Assembly: GCF_000963885.1 (NCBI RefSeq)
Contig: NZ_BALE01000059.1
Span: 1 to 40,318 of the forward strand
Origin: Tanticharoenia sakaeratensis NBRC 103193
GTDB lineage: Bacteria; Pseudomonadota; Alphaproteobacteria; Acetobacterales; Acetobacteraceae
Length of the DNA: 40,318 bases
Reading direction: 5' to 3'
The position numbers and the translations under genes were made by a program. This document shows positions 31,240 to 40,281 of the stretch, piece by piece. Position 1 is the first letter of the stretch; every line of letters starts with the position of its first letter. Below the pieces are notes generated by a model. It was not told the DNA's origin. It worked only from the letters and a program-made list of their open reading frames with translations, and did not search any database.

Positions 31240-31515
31240 TTATCTCTCAGTATCTACCGCGTCCTGTCTTACAGTCTGTGGATATTGTTTTACGCGCTCG
31301 GTCTCGGGCAGGGTTTTGTGCCCCGTGATCGACGCGATTTGGTGCGGCGAGCATTCAGCCTCTGCAAGTCGACGCGCAGCTGCCTTGCGTAACCCGTAGG
31401 GGCTCAGGCCGGCAGGTATCCTGCCTCACGGCATTATCCAACAAAGCGCATATATAGAACCCGTTCGCAGTGAACGACTTGGGCTTCGTGCGCATCCGAT
31501 CGGCCATTAAGAAGC
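31240..31515 (-). pseudogene. Remnant of a tyrosine recombinase (integrase), C-terminal part, frameshifted
   Basis: On the minus strand, 31395-31240 encodes GLRKAAARRLAEAECSPHQ followed by IASITGHKTLPETERV, the HxLRK...GH core of tyrosine recombinases, ending at TAA 31242-31240. The frame before it is closed by a TGA. In another frame just upstream, RTKPKSFTANGFYICALLDN (about 31492-31433) matches the piece that normally precedes it. A frameshift near 31410-31430 therefore splits the gene, the His of HGLRK is Tyr, and the N-terminal and DNA-binding parts are gone. The piece lies beside tRNA-Lys, as expected for a genomic island integrase. Confidence 0.8.
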
Positions 31516-32006
31516 ACGGAAAAGGCCAGAAGCCGGACAGGCGTCGGTTCTTTGGCTTCAAAAGCTAACGAGCATCGCTTCTGCTTTCGTTAGTCATGTT
31601 GAATAATGCTCGCCTCGTCAAGAGTCCGCCTGGTCATAAGTCTTGCACTTCAAGTCATGGCATAGACATCGCCTTGTGATGTCTCGGAACATTCAGTGGC
31701 ATCTCATTCATTCCATGCATGATCAGACTGGTAACCTTGCTCTCGCGCGGCAGGGTAGTTGGCAGGCCGTGGTGCCGATGACCACGTTGCGTCTCTGGTC
31801 TGTTTTTCCAGATGCTCACGTATGCCGTGCTGATTTCTTTTCTTGGCATTAGGAACATGACCCCGCCGGCTGGGCTTCGGTGCAGTCGTCTGGTTGGTCC
31901 GTGACTTGTAGAGCATTCCGTCCACAAAGGCTGCGCAGGAACCCGGTAATGCGCCGGGCGCTGAATAGCAGCGCTTGATAGCAACTGATGGCGGAAGGAA
32001 CGATCA
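31516..32006. other. Gene-free, lower-GC stretch before ku
   Basis: No open frame here has family features. CTAACGA...TCGTTAG (inverted, about 31565-31593) is the only clear symmetry. GGAAGGA at about 31992-31998 is the ribosome binding site of ku. Probably degraded island DNA following the integrase relic. Confidence 0.5.
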
Positions 32007-32819
32007 ATGGCACCAAGGCCGTTCTGGACCGGGCATTTGAAGCTCTCTCTCGTGACATGCGCCGTGTCGATGACGCCGGCCACGACCGAGGCCGAGCGCA
32101 TTCGTTTTCATACGATGAACCAGAAGACCGGCCATCGTGTCGTCGCGCAGTATGTCGACGCCATGACCGACAGGCCCGTCGATGACGACGACCTCGTCAA
32201 GGGTTACCCGTGCGACGATGAGAAATATGTCTTGCTCGAGGATGACGAACTGGAAGCCGTTGCCCTGGACAGCACGCATACCATCGACATCGAGCGCTTC
32301 GTCGATGCCGACGAGATCGGCTGGATCTGGTACGATACGCCCTATTATCTGATGCCGGACGATGACGTCAGCGAGGAGGCGTTTGCTGTCATTCGCGAGT
32401 CCATGCGAGCCACCGGGATCGTCGGCATTGCACGGCTGGTGCTGTATCGGCGGGAGCATGCGGTCCTGCTGGAGCCACGTGGCAACGGGGTCGTGGTCTG
32501 GACGCTCCGGTATGGCGACGAGGTCCGGGATCCGAAAGAGTATGAGCCGCAGGAGAAGACGGCCAAGGCCGGCCGGCAGGAAAGCGCATTGCTCAGGAAG
32601 CTGATCAGCGCGCTTACGCGGCCGTGGAATCCGGACATGGTCCAGGATCCTGTGCAGACGCGCCTGCAGGCCATCATCGATGCCAAGAAGCGCTCGCGGA
32701 AGAAGAAGCCGGCGAAGCCCGTCGCTCAGGCCGAACCGCCGGCAGGGGATAATGTCGTGAATATCATGGACGCGCTCAAGGCGAGCCTGCGATCGTCGGG
32801 GAAAGGCGGGAAGTCCTAG
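32007..32819 (+). CDS. ku: Ku protein (first copy), bacterial NHEJ
   Basis: The protein (270 aa) is a bacterial Ku, a homodimer or heterodimer ring that binds DNA ends and recruits LigD. The N terminus MAPRPFWTGHLKLSLVTCAV is the Ku beta-barrel start, RIRFHTMNQKTGHRV and DDDLVKGYPCDDEKYVLLEDDEL are family-typical, and the C terminus is Lys/Arg-rich (AKKRSRKKKPAKP), then ends with VVNIMDALKASL. ATG 32007 follows AAGGAA. It converges on ligD; the two stop codons share the palindrome CTAG. With the second ku at 35378-36235 the locus encodes two unequal Ku proteins. Confidence 0.95.
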   Translation: MAPRPFWTGHLKLSLVTCAVSMTPATTEAERIRFHTMNQKTGHRVVAQYVDAMTDRPVDDDDLVKGYPCDDEKYVLLEDDELEAVALDSTHTIDIERFVDADEIGWIWYDTPYYLMPDDDVSEEAFAVIRESMRATGIVGIARLVLYRREHAVLLEPRGNGVVVWTLRYGDEVRDPKEYEPQEKTAKAGRQESALLRKLISALTRPWNPDMVQDPVQTRLQAIIDAKKRSRKKKPAKPVAQAEPPAGDNVVNIMDALKASLRSSGKGGKS

Positions 32820-35374
32820 CGACGACGTTTGCGGCGCGTGACGGCTTCGATCGGGCGGCGCGCCGCATGGAAATCCTCCCATGGATCTGCATGAAGAGAT
32901 GAAAGCCGTGCCAGGGCATTCTCCACGGTAAATTGTGCCGGTCCGGTGATCAAACCCAGTTCGTCCCAGGCCAGTGGCATCGAGACTGGAGCATAGGCCC
33001 GTGCGCGGGTCGAATAGGGTGCGACCGATGTCGCACCGCGCTGATTGCGCAGATAATCGAGCAGAATCTTGCCGTGCCGCTTCGATTTGGCGACTGTCGC
33101 GATAAAGCGGCCTGGGCTGCCGGATGCCATCTCCTGCGCCAGGGTTCTGGAAAATTCCTTGACCTGATCCCAATCGGCTTCGGGTCTCAGCGGTACGACG
33201 ACATGCAGTCCCTTGCCGCCCGAAGTTTTGACGAACGGCACGAGGCCGGTCGCTTCCAGGCGAGCACGTACCTCCCGCGCTGCTTCGATCACGGTCTTCC
33301 AGGGCACGTCGTCACCGGGATCGAGATCCATGACCAGCTCATCCGGCTTTTCCCAATCACGACAGGACGCGCCCCAAGGGTGAATTTCGAGAGTTGCTCC
33401 CTGCACCAGACCCATCAGGCCATCCAGATCGTGAATACCGATCAGCTGTTCGTCTGCTTTCCCGGAGGGATCATCCAGCGCAAGGATGTGGGCGTTCATG
33501 CCTTTCCAGACATTCTTCTGAAAGAAGCGCGCGCCTGTGATGCCAGTAGGGCAGCGCAGCAGGGCCAGCGGTCGATCCACGATGAACGGGGCAATGCGAG
33601 GCCATACCGAGGCGTAATAATCGGCGAGTCCTTCCTTGCTGACACCGGCGTCGGGCCAGTAGATCCGGTCCGGGTGGGTCAGCGTTACGGTGCGCCTCTG
33701 TTCTTTCGAGGGGCCGGTTGCAGATGCCTCGATCTCGGGCATTTCGCGCACGATGTCCCGGGCGGGCTTGTCGTCCCGGATGCCACGATAGGATGCGTGT
33801 CGCAGACGTCCATCCGCGGTCCAGGCCCGAAATTCGACTTCGGCCATGCGATCTGGACGAACATAGCGGACGCCGCGCGCTTCCTGAGTGGATAGATGGT
33901 CGGCAAAAGGACTTTTCGCAATCTTGATGGCGTCGAGGGCCTGAAACAGGTCTGCTGCGACATGAGCCGAAAATCCGGTGCCCACCCGTCCGACATATCG
34001 CAGGCCCTGCGCGTCATGCACGCCAAGCACCAGAGACCCTACACTCCGGCGTCCCGTTGTGGACGGAACGTAGCCGCCGATGACGAATTCCTGCCGTGCC
34101 GAGCATTTCGATTTGACCCAGATCTTTCCGCGACCTGACCGGTAAAGGGCGTCGGCCTGCTTGGAGACGATGCCTTCCAGGCTCAGGCGGCAGGCATGCT
34201 GCAGGACCATGCTGCCATCATTGTCGAAATGGTCGCTGAACCGGAGGATGCCGGGAGAGTCCGGCAGGATGGCACGCAACGCGGTCTTGCGATCGCTCAG
34301 GGTTGCCCCGCGCAGATCGTGTCCATCCAGATAGAGCAGGTCGACGGCATAGAAGACAAAGCGATCTGTCCGGCCTTCACTGAGATCGGCCTGCAGGGCC
34401 GAGAAATCACTGGCGCCCGTGCCCAGTTCCACGACCAGTTCACCGTCGATCAGTGCCGTCTCGGCCGGGAGCTTCGCCAGCGCGTCGCGCATGCCGTCGC
34501 CGAATTTTGCAGTCCAGTCGAGCCCGTTGCGCGTGAGCAGCCTGACCGCGCCATGGTCGATCCGGGCCTCGAGCCTGTAACCGTCGAATTTGATCTCATG
34601 AACCCAGCGCGCGCCGGAAGGCGGTCTGGCGACAAGAGTAGCCAGAGTGGGCTCGACGAAGTCGGGAAGATCGGCAGCCCTGGCGCCTTTGACCTGCGCC
34701 ATTTTGGATTCTCTACTGTCCGCAGGAGAAGGATTTTCGATTTCCGCTTCGGATGTCGTGGGTTTTCGGGCTTTCCTTGCTCGTGCCGACCCGGCTGGCG
34801 TCGATTTTGCACCGCTGGCAATCTCGGCAATCGTGCGGCCTGTTTTGATGGAGTTCGGCTGCTCTTCGAGGATATCGGGATCGGTGTCGCTTCGGGCTGC
34901 CTCGTCATCACCCTTGATCAGCAACCAGTTGTCGCGTTTGTCGCGCGACCTGCCTTTCATCCGGACCAGATGCCAGCGTCCGGAGAGCTTTTTCCCGTGC
35001 AGATCGAAGTCGAGATGTCCCTTGGCCAAGCCTTTTTCTGCATCATCGAGCGGCGTCCAGGTTCCACGATCCCAGACTGCCACCGTGCCGCCGCCATATT
35101 GACCCTCCGGTATCGTGCCTTCGAAATCGCCATAATCCAGCGGGTGATCCTCGACATGCACAGCGAGGCGCTTCTCTCCCGGAACCAGGCTCGGCCCCCT
35201 GGTCACGGCCCAGCTCTTCAGAACACCGTCCATTTCGAGCCGAAAATCATAATGGAGCCGTCGTGCATCATGTTTCTGCACGACGAAGCGGTGTCCCTTT
35301 GTCTGCGTGCCCGTGCCTGACGGCTCCTGCGTTTTTTTGAAATCGCGCTTCTTTCTATAGGTTTCGAGCGCCAT
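32816..35374 (-). CDS. ligD: Multifunctional DNA ligase D (PE-LIG-POL)
   Basis: LigD (852 aa) is the end-processing and ligating enzyme of bacterial non-homologous end joining. Domains in order: 3'-phosphoesterase (about 25-180; RRLHYDFRLEMDG with His41, HVEDHPLDYGDFEGTIPEG), a Lys/Ala/Pro-rich linker (180-235), ATP-dependent ligase (about 237-545; nucleotidyl Lys262 in EIKFDGYRLEA, LIDGELV, EGIVSK 400-405, WVKSKC 419-424), and polymerase/primase domain (about 560-835; DLDPGDD with Asp683 and Asp685, SGGKGLHVVVP). All catalytic motifs are intact. It begins 3 nt after the upstream ku on the same strand, and its TAG lies in the same CTAG as the stop of the convergent ku. Confidence 0.96.
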   Translation of the reverse strand: MALETYRKKRDFKKTQEPSGTGTQTKGHRFVVQKHDARRLHYDFRLEMDGVLKSWAVTRGPSLVPGEKRLAVHVEDHPLDYGDFEGTIPEGQYGGGTVAVWDRGTWTPLDDAEKGLAKGHLDFDLHGKKLSGRWHLVRMKGRSRDKRDNWLLIKGDDEAARSDTDPDILEEQPNSIKTGRTIAEIASGAKSTPAGSARARKARKPTTSEAEIENPSPADSRESKMAQVKGARAADLPDFVEPTLATLVARPPSGARWVHEIKFDGYRLEARIDHGAVRLLTRNGLDWTAKFGDGMRDALAKLPAETALIDGELVVELGTGASDFSALQADLSEGRTDRFVFYAVDLLYLDGHDLRGATLSDRKTALRAILPDSPGILRFSDHFDNDGSMVLQHACRLSLEGIVSKQADALYRSGRGKIWVKSKCSARQEFVIGGYVPSTTGRRSVGSLVLGVHDAQGLRYVGRVGTGFSAHVAADLFQALDAIKIAKSPFADHLSTQEARGVRYVRPDRMAEVEFRAWTADGRLRHASYRGIRDDKPARDIVREMPEIEASATGPSKEQRRTVTLTHPDRIYWPDAGVSKEGLADYYASVWPRIAPFIVDRPLALLRCPTGITGARFFQKNVWKGMNAHILALDDPSGKADEQLIGIHDLDGLMGLVQGATLEIHPWGASCRDWEKPDELVMDLDPGDDVPWKTVIEAAREVRARLEATGLVPFVKTSGGKGLHVVVPLRPEADWDQVKEFSRTLAQEMASGSPGRFIATVAKSKRHGKILLDYLRNQRGATSVAPYSTRARAYAPVSMPLAWDELGLITGPAQFTVENALARLSSLHADPWEDFHAARRPIEAVTRRKRRR

Positions 35375-35377
35375 CGC

Positions 35378-36235
35378 TCAGCTTGCCTTCCGACGACCAT
35401 GGGCGGCCTTGGGACGTGGTTGTGACCGCTTCCGCGTGGGTTTCGACGGCGTTGTGTCGTGCAAGGCGCCTGCGCTCTCACGCAGGGCGTCCATCAGGCT
35501 GACGACCTTGTTGTCGGCCGTGCGAGGTGCTGCAGGTGGTTTCCTGCCTTCGAGCTTGGCCTTCACCAGATCGGCGAGAGCGGCCTCATAGCGGTCTTCG
35601 AACGTCGATGGATCGAAATGCCCTTTTTTGGTGTCGATGATATGAGCCGCCAGATCCAGCATCTCCTGCGGCAATTTGCGACCCGGAATGGTCTTGAAGG
35701 CGTCCTGAGACGAGCGAACCTCATCGTCGAAATTCAGGGTCGTTGCGATCAGCGTGTCGCCACAGGTCCGGATGAGCAGCGTCCTGACGCGCCGGAACAG
35801 GACGGTTTGGGTCAGGGCTGCGACCTTTTGCTGTCCGAGACTGTTCCGGATCAGCGCAAAGGCTTCTTCCGCCTCCGGTCCTGCAGGGCCAAGATAATAT
35901 GGCCGGTCCAGATAGACATCATCGATGTCGCTACAGCGGATAAACGTGGAGATCGTCAGGGTCTTGTCGCTCTCCGGCACCGCAGCTGCGACCTCTTCCA
36001 GGTCCAGCAGCACGACGTCCCCGCCTTTCGTCTCATAACCTTTGACCTGGTCGTCGCGTTCGACCTGATCGCCCGTCTCGCTGTCGACGTAGTGGCGGTG
36101 TACGCGGTGCCCCGTGGCCCGATTGAGTAGATGCAGGGAAATACGCTCGGACGACGACACGGCCGCGTATAGGGCGACTGGGCACCGCAGTTCTCCGATC
36201 GTGAGAATGCCTTTCCAACTCGCTCGCGGTGCCAT
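35378..36235 (-). CDS. ku: Ku protein (second copy), operonic with ligD
   Basis: A 285-aa Ku paralogue. MAPRASWKGILTIGELRCPVALYAAV is the family start, then HLLNRATGHRVHRHYVDSETGDQVERDDQVKGYE, a central ring region (RPYYLGPAGPEAEEAFALIRNSL), and a long basic C-terminal tail (PTRKRSQPRPKAAHGRRKAS). The ATG at 36235 follows GGGGGAG at about 6 nt; a start at 36256 would overlap this site. It differs greatly from the other Ku in this locus, as in rhizobia where two Ku proteins act as a heterodimer with one LigD. Three nucleotides separate it from ligD, so both are made from one transcript. Confidence 0.94.
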   Translation of the reverse strand: MAPRASWKGILTIGELRCPVALYAAVSSSERISLHLLNRATGHRVHRHYVDSETGDQVERDDQVKGYETKGGDVVLLDLEEVAAAVPESDKTLTISTFIRCSDIDDVYLDRPYYLGPAGPEAEEAFALIRNSLGQQKVAALTQTVLFRRVRTLLIRTCGDTLIATTLNFDDEVRSSQDAFKTIPGRKLPQEMLDLAAHIIDTKKGHFDPSTFEDRYEAALADLVKAKLEGRKPPAAPRTADNKVVSLMDALRESAGALHDTTPSKPTRKRSQPRPKAAHGRRKAS

Positions 36236-36937
36236 GCAACGCTCCCCCGAAAACACATCGCTCGATCAACGCCCTGAAGGAGGCGAATGTTGCGCGCAGG
36301 ACGTCTGCCGCCTCGTGCCGGGTGCGAACGTCCAGTGGTCACAGAGGTGACTGCATCGGGTTGATATCCCCGGTGAGGACATTGCGAACTGACGGGATCG
36401 CCCGTGGCCCGCGATGTGTTGATGTCACTTTCGGCGTTGCGGTGGTGCTGCAGGAGGAGGAGTGCGGCAGAAAGGCAGCGTCGTCATGCATCTGTCTGGC
36501 CCGGTCGCCTCGCAGACATGGCGTTTCGCTTCGTGCCGGCGAGGCAAATGAACTGCGCATTCTGCTCTGGTGAAGTGTCGAGATAGCGAAGCGGGGGATC
36601 AGAAAAAAACGGCTAGATAGTTGATTTTGCGTCTCTATAGAGGCTGAGCAGATATATTTGGATGGTGCCAGTGATCAGTTAGCCTGATCGCGTCTGGCCT
36701 GGTAATAAGTATTTCTGGAATCCGACCGGCATTCAGGTTGCTCCCGGTGCGGCGCCCATGACGGGACATGTCTGCCAGTCGCAGGGATGTGTTATATATC
36801 TCCCATGATCGTGTGGTGGTTGTGTTAAAGTTCTGTTAGGTCTTGGCGCGCATCGTCTCATTCGATGTATGCCGAGCGGCTTTTGGCGCGCAGGAACGGG
36901 GACTGGCCCGGCATCTTCCCCGCAGGGAGTTGCAGTG
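36236..36937. other. About 700 nt without a supportable gene between ku and nuoL
   Basis: No nuoK or other complex I gene can be recognised before nuoL. The second half is AT-rich (TGTTATATATCTCC near 36788, TTGTGTTAAAGTTCTG near 36821) and could hold the nuoL promoter. Small inverted repeats are GATCAG-TTAGC-CTGATC (36673-36689) and CTCTATAGAG (about 36633-36642). Short open frames here show no family. Confidence 0.5.
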
Positions 36938-38782
36938 ATGGGTGCCATACTGCTGCCGTTAATTGTCCTGTGCCCCCTTCTTGGGGCGTCATTGCTGATA
37001 TTGTCGTCCGGTCGAATGCCGCGATGGGCCGCAGGCACCGTGGGTGTTGGCTCCATTGGTGCGGCGGCGGCACTTGCCCTCGTACTGGCGTTGCGTTTCC
37101 TGTCGAGTCCGCCGCCTGATCACATGCTCCACATCGTGTTGTGGCGGTGGATCGATTTGGCCGGGTTCAGTAGCCAGATCGCGTTTATGCTGGATCCGTT
37201 GTCGTTGCTCATGATGCTGGTTGTGACGGTCGTGGGCTTCCTGATCCATCTGTATGCATTTGGATACATGCATGACGACCCCGATATTGCGCGTTTCTTC
37301 GCGTATATGAACCTGTTCGTCGCATCCATGCTCGTGCTCGTATTCTCGTCGGATCTTCTAAGCCTTTATATTGGCTGGGAAGGTGTAGGCGCCTGCTCTT
37401 ATCTGCTGATCGGATTCTGGTATGCGGACCCGGCGAATGGGATTGCCGCGCGCAAGGCATTCATCGTGACGCGTCTGGGTGATGCCTCGATGTTATGCGG
37501 GCTCCTGCTGCTTGCGACGCTTGCCGGGACGCTCGATATCGCGACCCTGACATCGGGCAATCACCTGGTAGCGGGACGCGTGTTGAATGTTGCAGTGTTC
37601 CTGTTGCTGGGCGGAGCGCTTGCGAAATCGGCGCAGGTTCCGTTCCAGACCTGGCTGCCGGATGCAATGGCGGGCCCAACCCCGGTTTCGGCCCTGATTC
37701 ATGCGGCGACGATGGTGACGGCGGGTGTCTATCTGATCGCGCGGCTGCATGGGCTGTTTGCGCAGGCCCATGTCGCGATGACGGCAACCAGCATCATCGG
37801 GCTGATCACGCTGTTGCTGGCGGCGGGCAGTGCGCTTTTCCAGACCGACATCAAGCGGATCCTCGCCTATTCGACGATGAGCCAGCTTGGATACATGTTT
37901 CTGGCCCTGGGCACCGGGGCCTGGGAGGCTGCGGTCTTCCATCTGGTAACGCATGCGTTCTTCAAGGCGCTGCTGTTCATGGCGGCCGGGTCGATTATCC
38001 TGCGTGTGCACCACAAGCAGAACATCTTCGAAATGGGTGGCCTGCGTCGGGCCATGCCCGGCGTTTTCAGCGCCTTTCTGGCCGGTGCGGCCGCACTGGC
38101 CGGCATGCCGCTTCTGACAGCGGGTTTCTACAGCAAGGAGATGATTCTCCAGAATGCCTGGCAGGCGAACCCGATCCTGTGGTTTGGGGCGATCATCGGC
38201 GCGTTCATGACGTCGCTTTATATTTTCCGTTGCGTGTTCATCGTGTTTTTCGGTCGTAGCCGCACGGTCCCGTCCGGACGGACGTCCTTTGCGATGGGTC
38301 TGCCGCTGGCCTGCCTGTCCGTGCTGGCGTTGGGTGGCGGGTTGATCCAGTCGCCCAACATCGTGGCGCCCATTCATCTCCTGTCCACGCTGGTATCTCC
38401 GCTGTTCGGCGCACCGGCGGCGGAAGGCGGGGCGATCCTGTTGCTCGTGGGCGGCCTGATGCCGATTGCGGGCATTGGTGTCGCGTGGCTGATGTGGCGG
38501 CCGTCCGCGCAGCCGCGGGTGCCCAACGGCGATCTCGAGGTCCTGGCCCGGAACGGCTGGGGGTTCGACCGGGCCTATGATGCGGTCCTTGTCAGGCCGT
38601 TCATGAAAATTGGTTATCTCAACATTGGCGATGTGTTCGACCGGATGTCCGGCGGGCTGGAGACGGTGGTGCGTTCGGGCGGTGGCCTTCTGGGCCACAT
38701 GCAGAGTGGCAGCGTGCGTCGCTATGCCGGCTGGATCGTGGCGGGTACTGCAGCAGCCCTGTGTCTGGCGGTGTTCTCATGA
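36938..38782 (+). CDS. nuoL: NADH-quinone oxidoreductase subunit L
   Basis: NuoL (614 aa) is the distal antiporter-like proton-pumping subunit of complex I, with about 16 membrane helices including the long lateral helix. Key charged residues are present: Glu148 in YIGWEGVGACSYLLIGFW, Lys230 in GGALAKSAQVPFQTWLPDAM, and HAFFKALLFMAAGS. The length equals E. coli NuoL. ATG 36938 follows CAGGGAG at about 9 nt; the open frame up to 36869 has no family resemblance. Its stop overlaps the nuoM start (ATGA). nuoA-K should precede it in a normal operon but do not. Confidence 0.96.
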   Translation: MGAILLPLIVLCPLLGASLLILSSGRMPRWAAGTVGVGSIGAAAALALVLALRFLSSPPPDHMLHIVLWRWIDLAGFSSQIAFMLDPLSLLMMLVVTVVGFLIHLYAFGYMHDDPDIARFFAYMNLFVASMLVLVFSSDLLSLYIGWEGVGACSYLLIGFWYADPANGIAARKAFIVTRLGDASMLCGLLLLATLAGTLDIATLTSGNHLVAGRVLNVAVFLLLGGALAKSAQVPFQTWLPDAMAGPTPVSALIHAATMVTAGVYLIARLHGLFAQAHVAMTATSIIGLITLLLAAGSALFQTDIKRILAYSTMSQLGYMFLALGTGAWEAAVFHLVTHAFFKALLFMAAGSIILRVHHKQNIFEMGGLRRAMPGVFSAFLAGAAALAGMPLLTAGFYSKEMILQNAWQANPILWFGAIIGAFMTSLYIFRCVFIVFFGRSRTVPSGRTSFAMGLPLACLSVLALGGGLIQSPNIVAPIHLLSTLVSPLFGAPAAEGGAILLLVGGLMPIAGIGVAWLMWRPSAQPRVPNGDLEVLARNGWGFDRAYDAVLVRPFMKIGYLNIGDVFDRMSGGLETVVRSGGGLLGHMQSGSVRRYAGWIVAGTAAALCLAVFS

Positions 38783-40281
38783 TAGCGCTTCCTTGCTTAG
38801 TGATCGTGCCCCTGGTCGGCGGCCTTCTGGCGTGGATCGGGGGACGGAAATGGCCCGGAACGCGCGTTCCGTGGATAGCGTCTCTGGCAACATTATGTGT
38901 CATGACCGCCGTTCTTCTGGATGTCACGATCAGGGCTATCGGGCGGCCGGGGCCTTGGCTTGCCCATTTCTCGGCGCCGTGGATCCCGTCTCTCGGGATT
39001 ACATTGCGGGCCGACATGGACGGGCTGAGCCTTGTCCTGCTGTGGCTCACGGGTGTTTTGTCGTTCATCTGTGTGCTGCTGGCGTCGCGTGACGAGACAC
39101 AGAGGCCGGGTCTGTTCCAGTTTCTCCTGCTGACGACGATTTCCGGCGTGAACGGCGTCTTCATTGCGACCGACCTGTTCCTGTTCCTGTTCTTCTGGGA
39201 ACTGATGCTGGTGCCGATGTATATCCTGATCGTCCTGTGGGGACATGAGGCGCGCGAGGCTGCGGCGATCAAGTTCTTCCTCTACACGCAGGGTGGCGGC
39301 CTGTTGATGATGCTGTCCATTCTGGGGCTTGTGCTCCTGCATTATCGTCACACGGGTGTTCTGACATTTGACTATTTCGCGCTGGCGGGCACGGCCATGT
39401 CGGGGCGTGCGTCGATCCTCCTGATGCTTGGATTTTTCATAGCGTTTGCAGTCAAACTTCCGGTCGTGCCATTGCATGTGTGGCTGCCGGACACGCACAC
39501 GCAGGCGCCTACGGCGGGCAGTGTTCTGCTCGCCGGCATCCTGCTCAAGACTGGCGGATATGGGCTGATCCGGTTCGTGGTCCTGCTGTTTCCCGATGCG
39601 ACGGCGCAGATTACGCCGCTGGCGATGGTTCTGGGCGTTGTCGGCATTCTTTACGGCGCCTGGCTGTCGCTCGTGCAGACGGATCTGAAGAGGCTGATTG
39701 CCTACAGCAGTGTCAGCCATCTGGGCTTCGTGCTTCTGGGTGTGTTTTCCGGCTCGACGCTCGGGATCGAGGGCGCTGTCATGCAGATGGTGGCGCATGG
39801 CCTGAGCACGGGTGCGTTGTTCGCGATTGCGGGATCGCTGCAGGACAATCTGCATACGCGGGACATGCGCCGGATGGGCGGTCTGTGGGGAGTGCTGCCG
39901 CATCTCTCCGCGACAGGCCTGTTTTTCGCGTTTGCGTCCCTTGGATTGCCAGGCATGGCGAATTTTGTCGGCGAATTCCTGGTTCTTCTGGCCGTCTGGC
40001 ATGTCAGCCCGGTGATTGCGGTGCTGGGGGCGTTCGGACTCGTGCTCTCGGCCGTGTATTCGCTGACGATGGTGGGCCGTGTGTTCATGGGCACGCGATC
40101 CAGCGATGCGCCGCGCCTGCCTGATTTCGGTTTCAGGCAGATGACGGTATTCGGCCTGACGATGGCAGTCGTGGTCCTGCTGGGGCTGTATCCGCGCCCG
40201 GTTCTTGATCTGGTGCATCCGACGCGGCCCGATGTGGTGTCGGTGTTGAGCCAGTCTGCCGGAGGCAATGGTCCCGGTTAG
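38779..40281 (+). CDS. nuoM: NADH-quinone oxidoreductase subunit M
   Basis: NuoM (500 aa) is the second antiporter-like subunit of complex I. Glu141 in FFWELMLVPMYIL, Lys226 in FAVKLPVVPLHVWLPDTHTQAPT, and Lys257 in GILLKTGGYGLIR are the expected transport residues. ATG 38779 overlaps the nuoL stop. Its last codon is followed by a TAG (40279-40281) whose first base is the first base of the terminal repeat. The C terminus after YPRPVLD is similar in length to E. coli NuoM, so little or nothing is lost, but the end may be altered. nuoN should come next and is beyond the window or separated by the inserted element. Confidence 0.94.
   Translation: MIALPCLVIVPLVGGLLAWIGGRKWPGTRVPWIASLATLCVMTAVLLDVTIRAIGRPGPWLAHFSAPWIPSLGITLRADMDGLSLVLLWLTGVLSFICVLLASRDETQRPGLFQFLLLTTISGVNGVFIATDLFLFLFFWELMLVPMYILIVLWGHEAREAAAIKFFLYTQGGGLLMMLSILGLVLLHYRHTGVLTFDYFALAGTAMSGRASILLMLGFFIAFAVKLPVVPLHVWLPDTHTQAPTAGSVLLAGILLKTGGYGLIRFVVLLFPDATAQITPLAMVLGVVGILYGAWLSLVQTDLKRLIAYSSVSHLGFVLLGVFSGSTLGIEGAVMQMVAHGLSTGALFAIAGSLQDNLHTRDMRRMGGLWGVLPHLSATGLFFAFASLGLPGMANFVGEFLVLLAVWHVSPVIAVLGAFGLVLSAVYSLTMVGRVFMGTRSSDAPRLPDFGFRQMTVFGLTMAVVVLLGLYPRPVLDLVHPTRPDVVSVLSQSAGGNGPG

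Noticed and set aside
36800-36940. A possible nuoK tail just before nuoL
   Set aside because: Short frames ending near 36937 show Arg-rich text but none of the membrane segments or acidic residues of NuoK.
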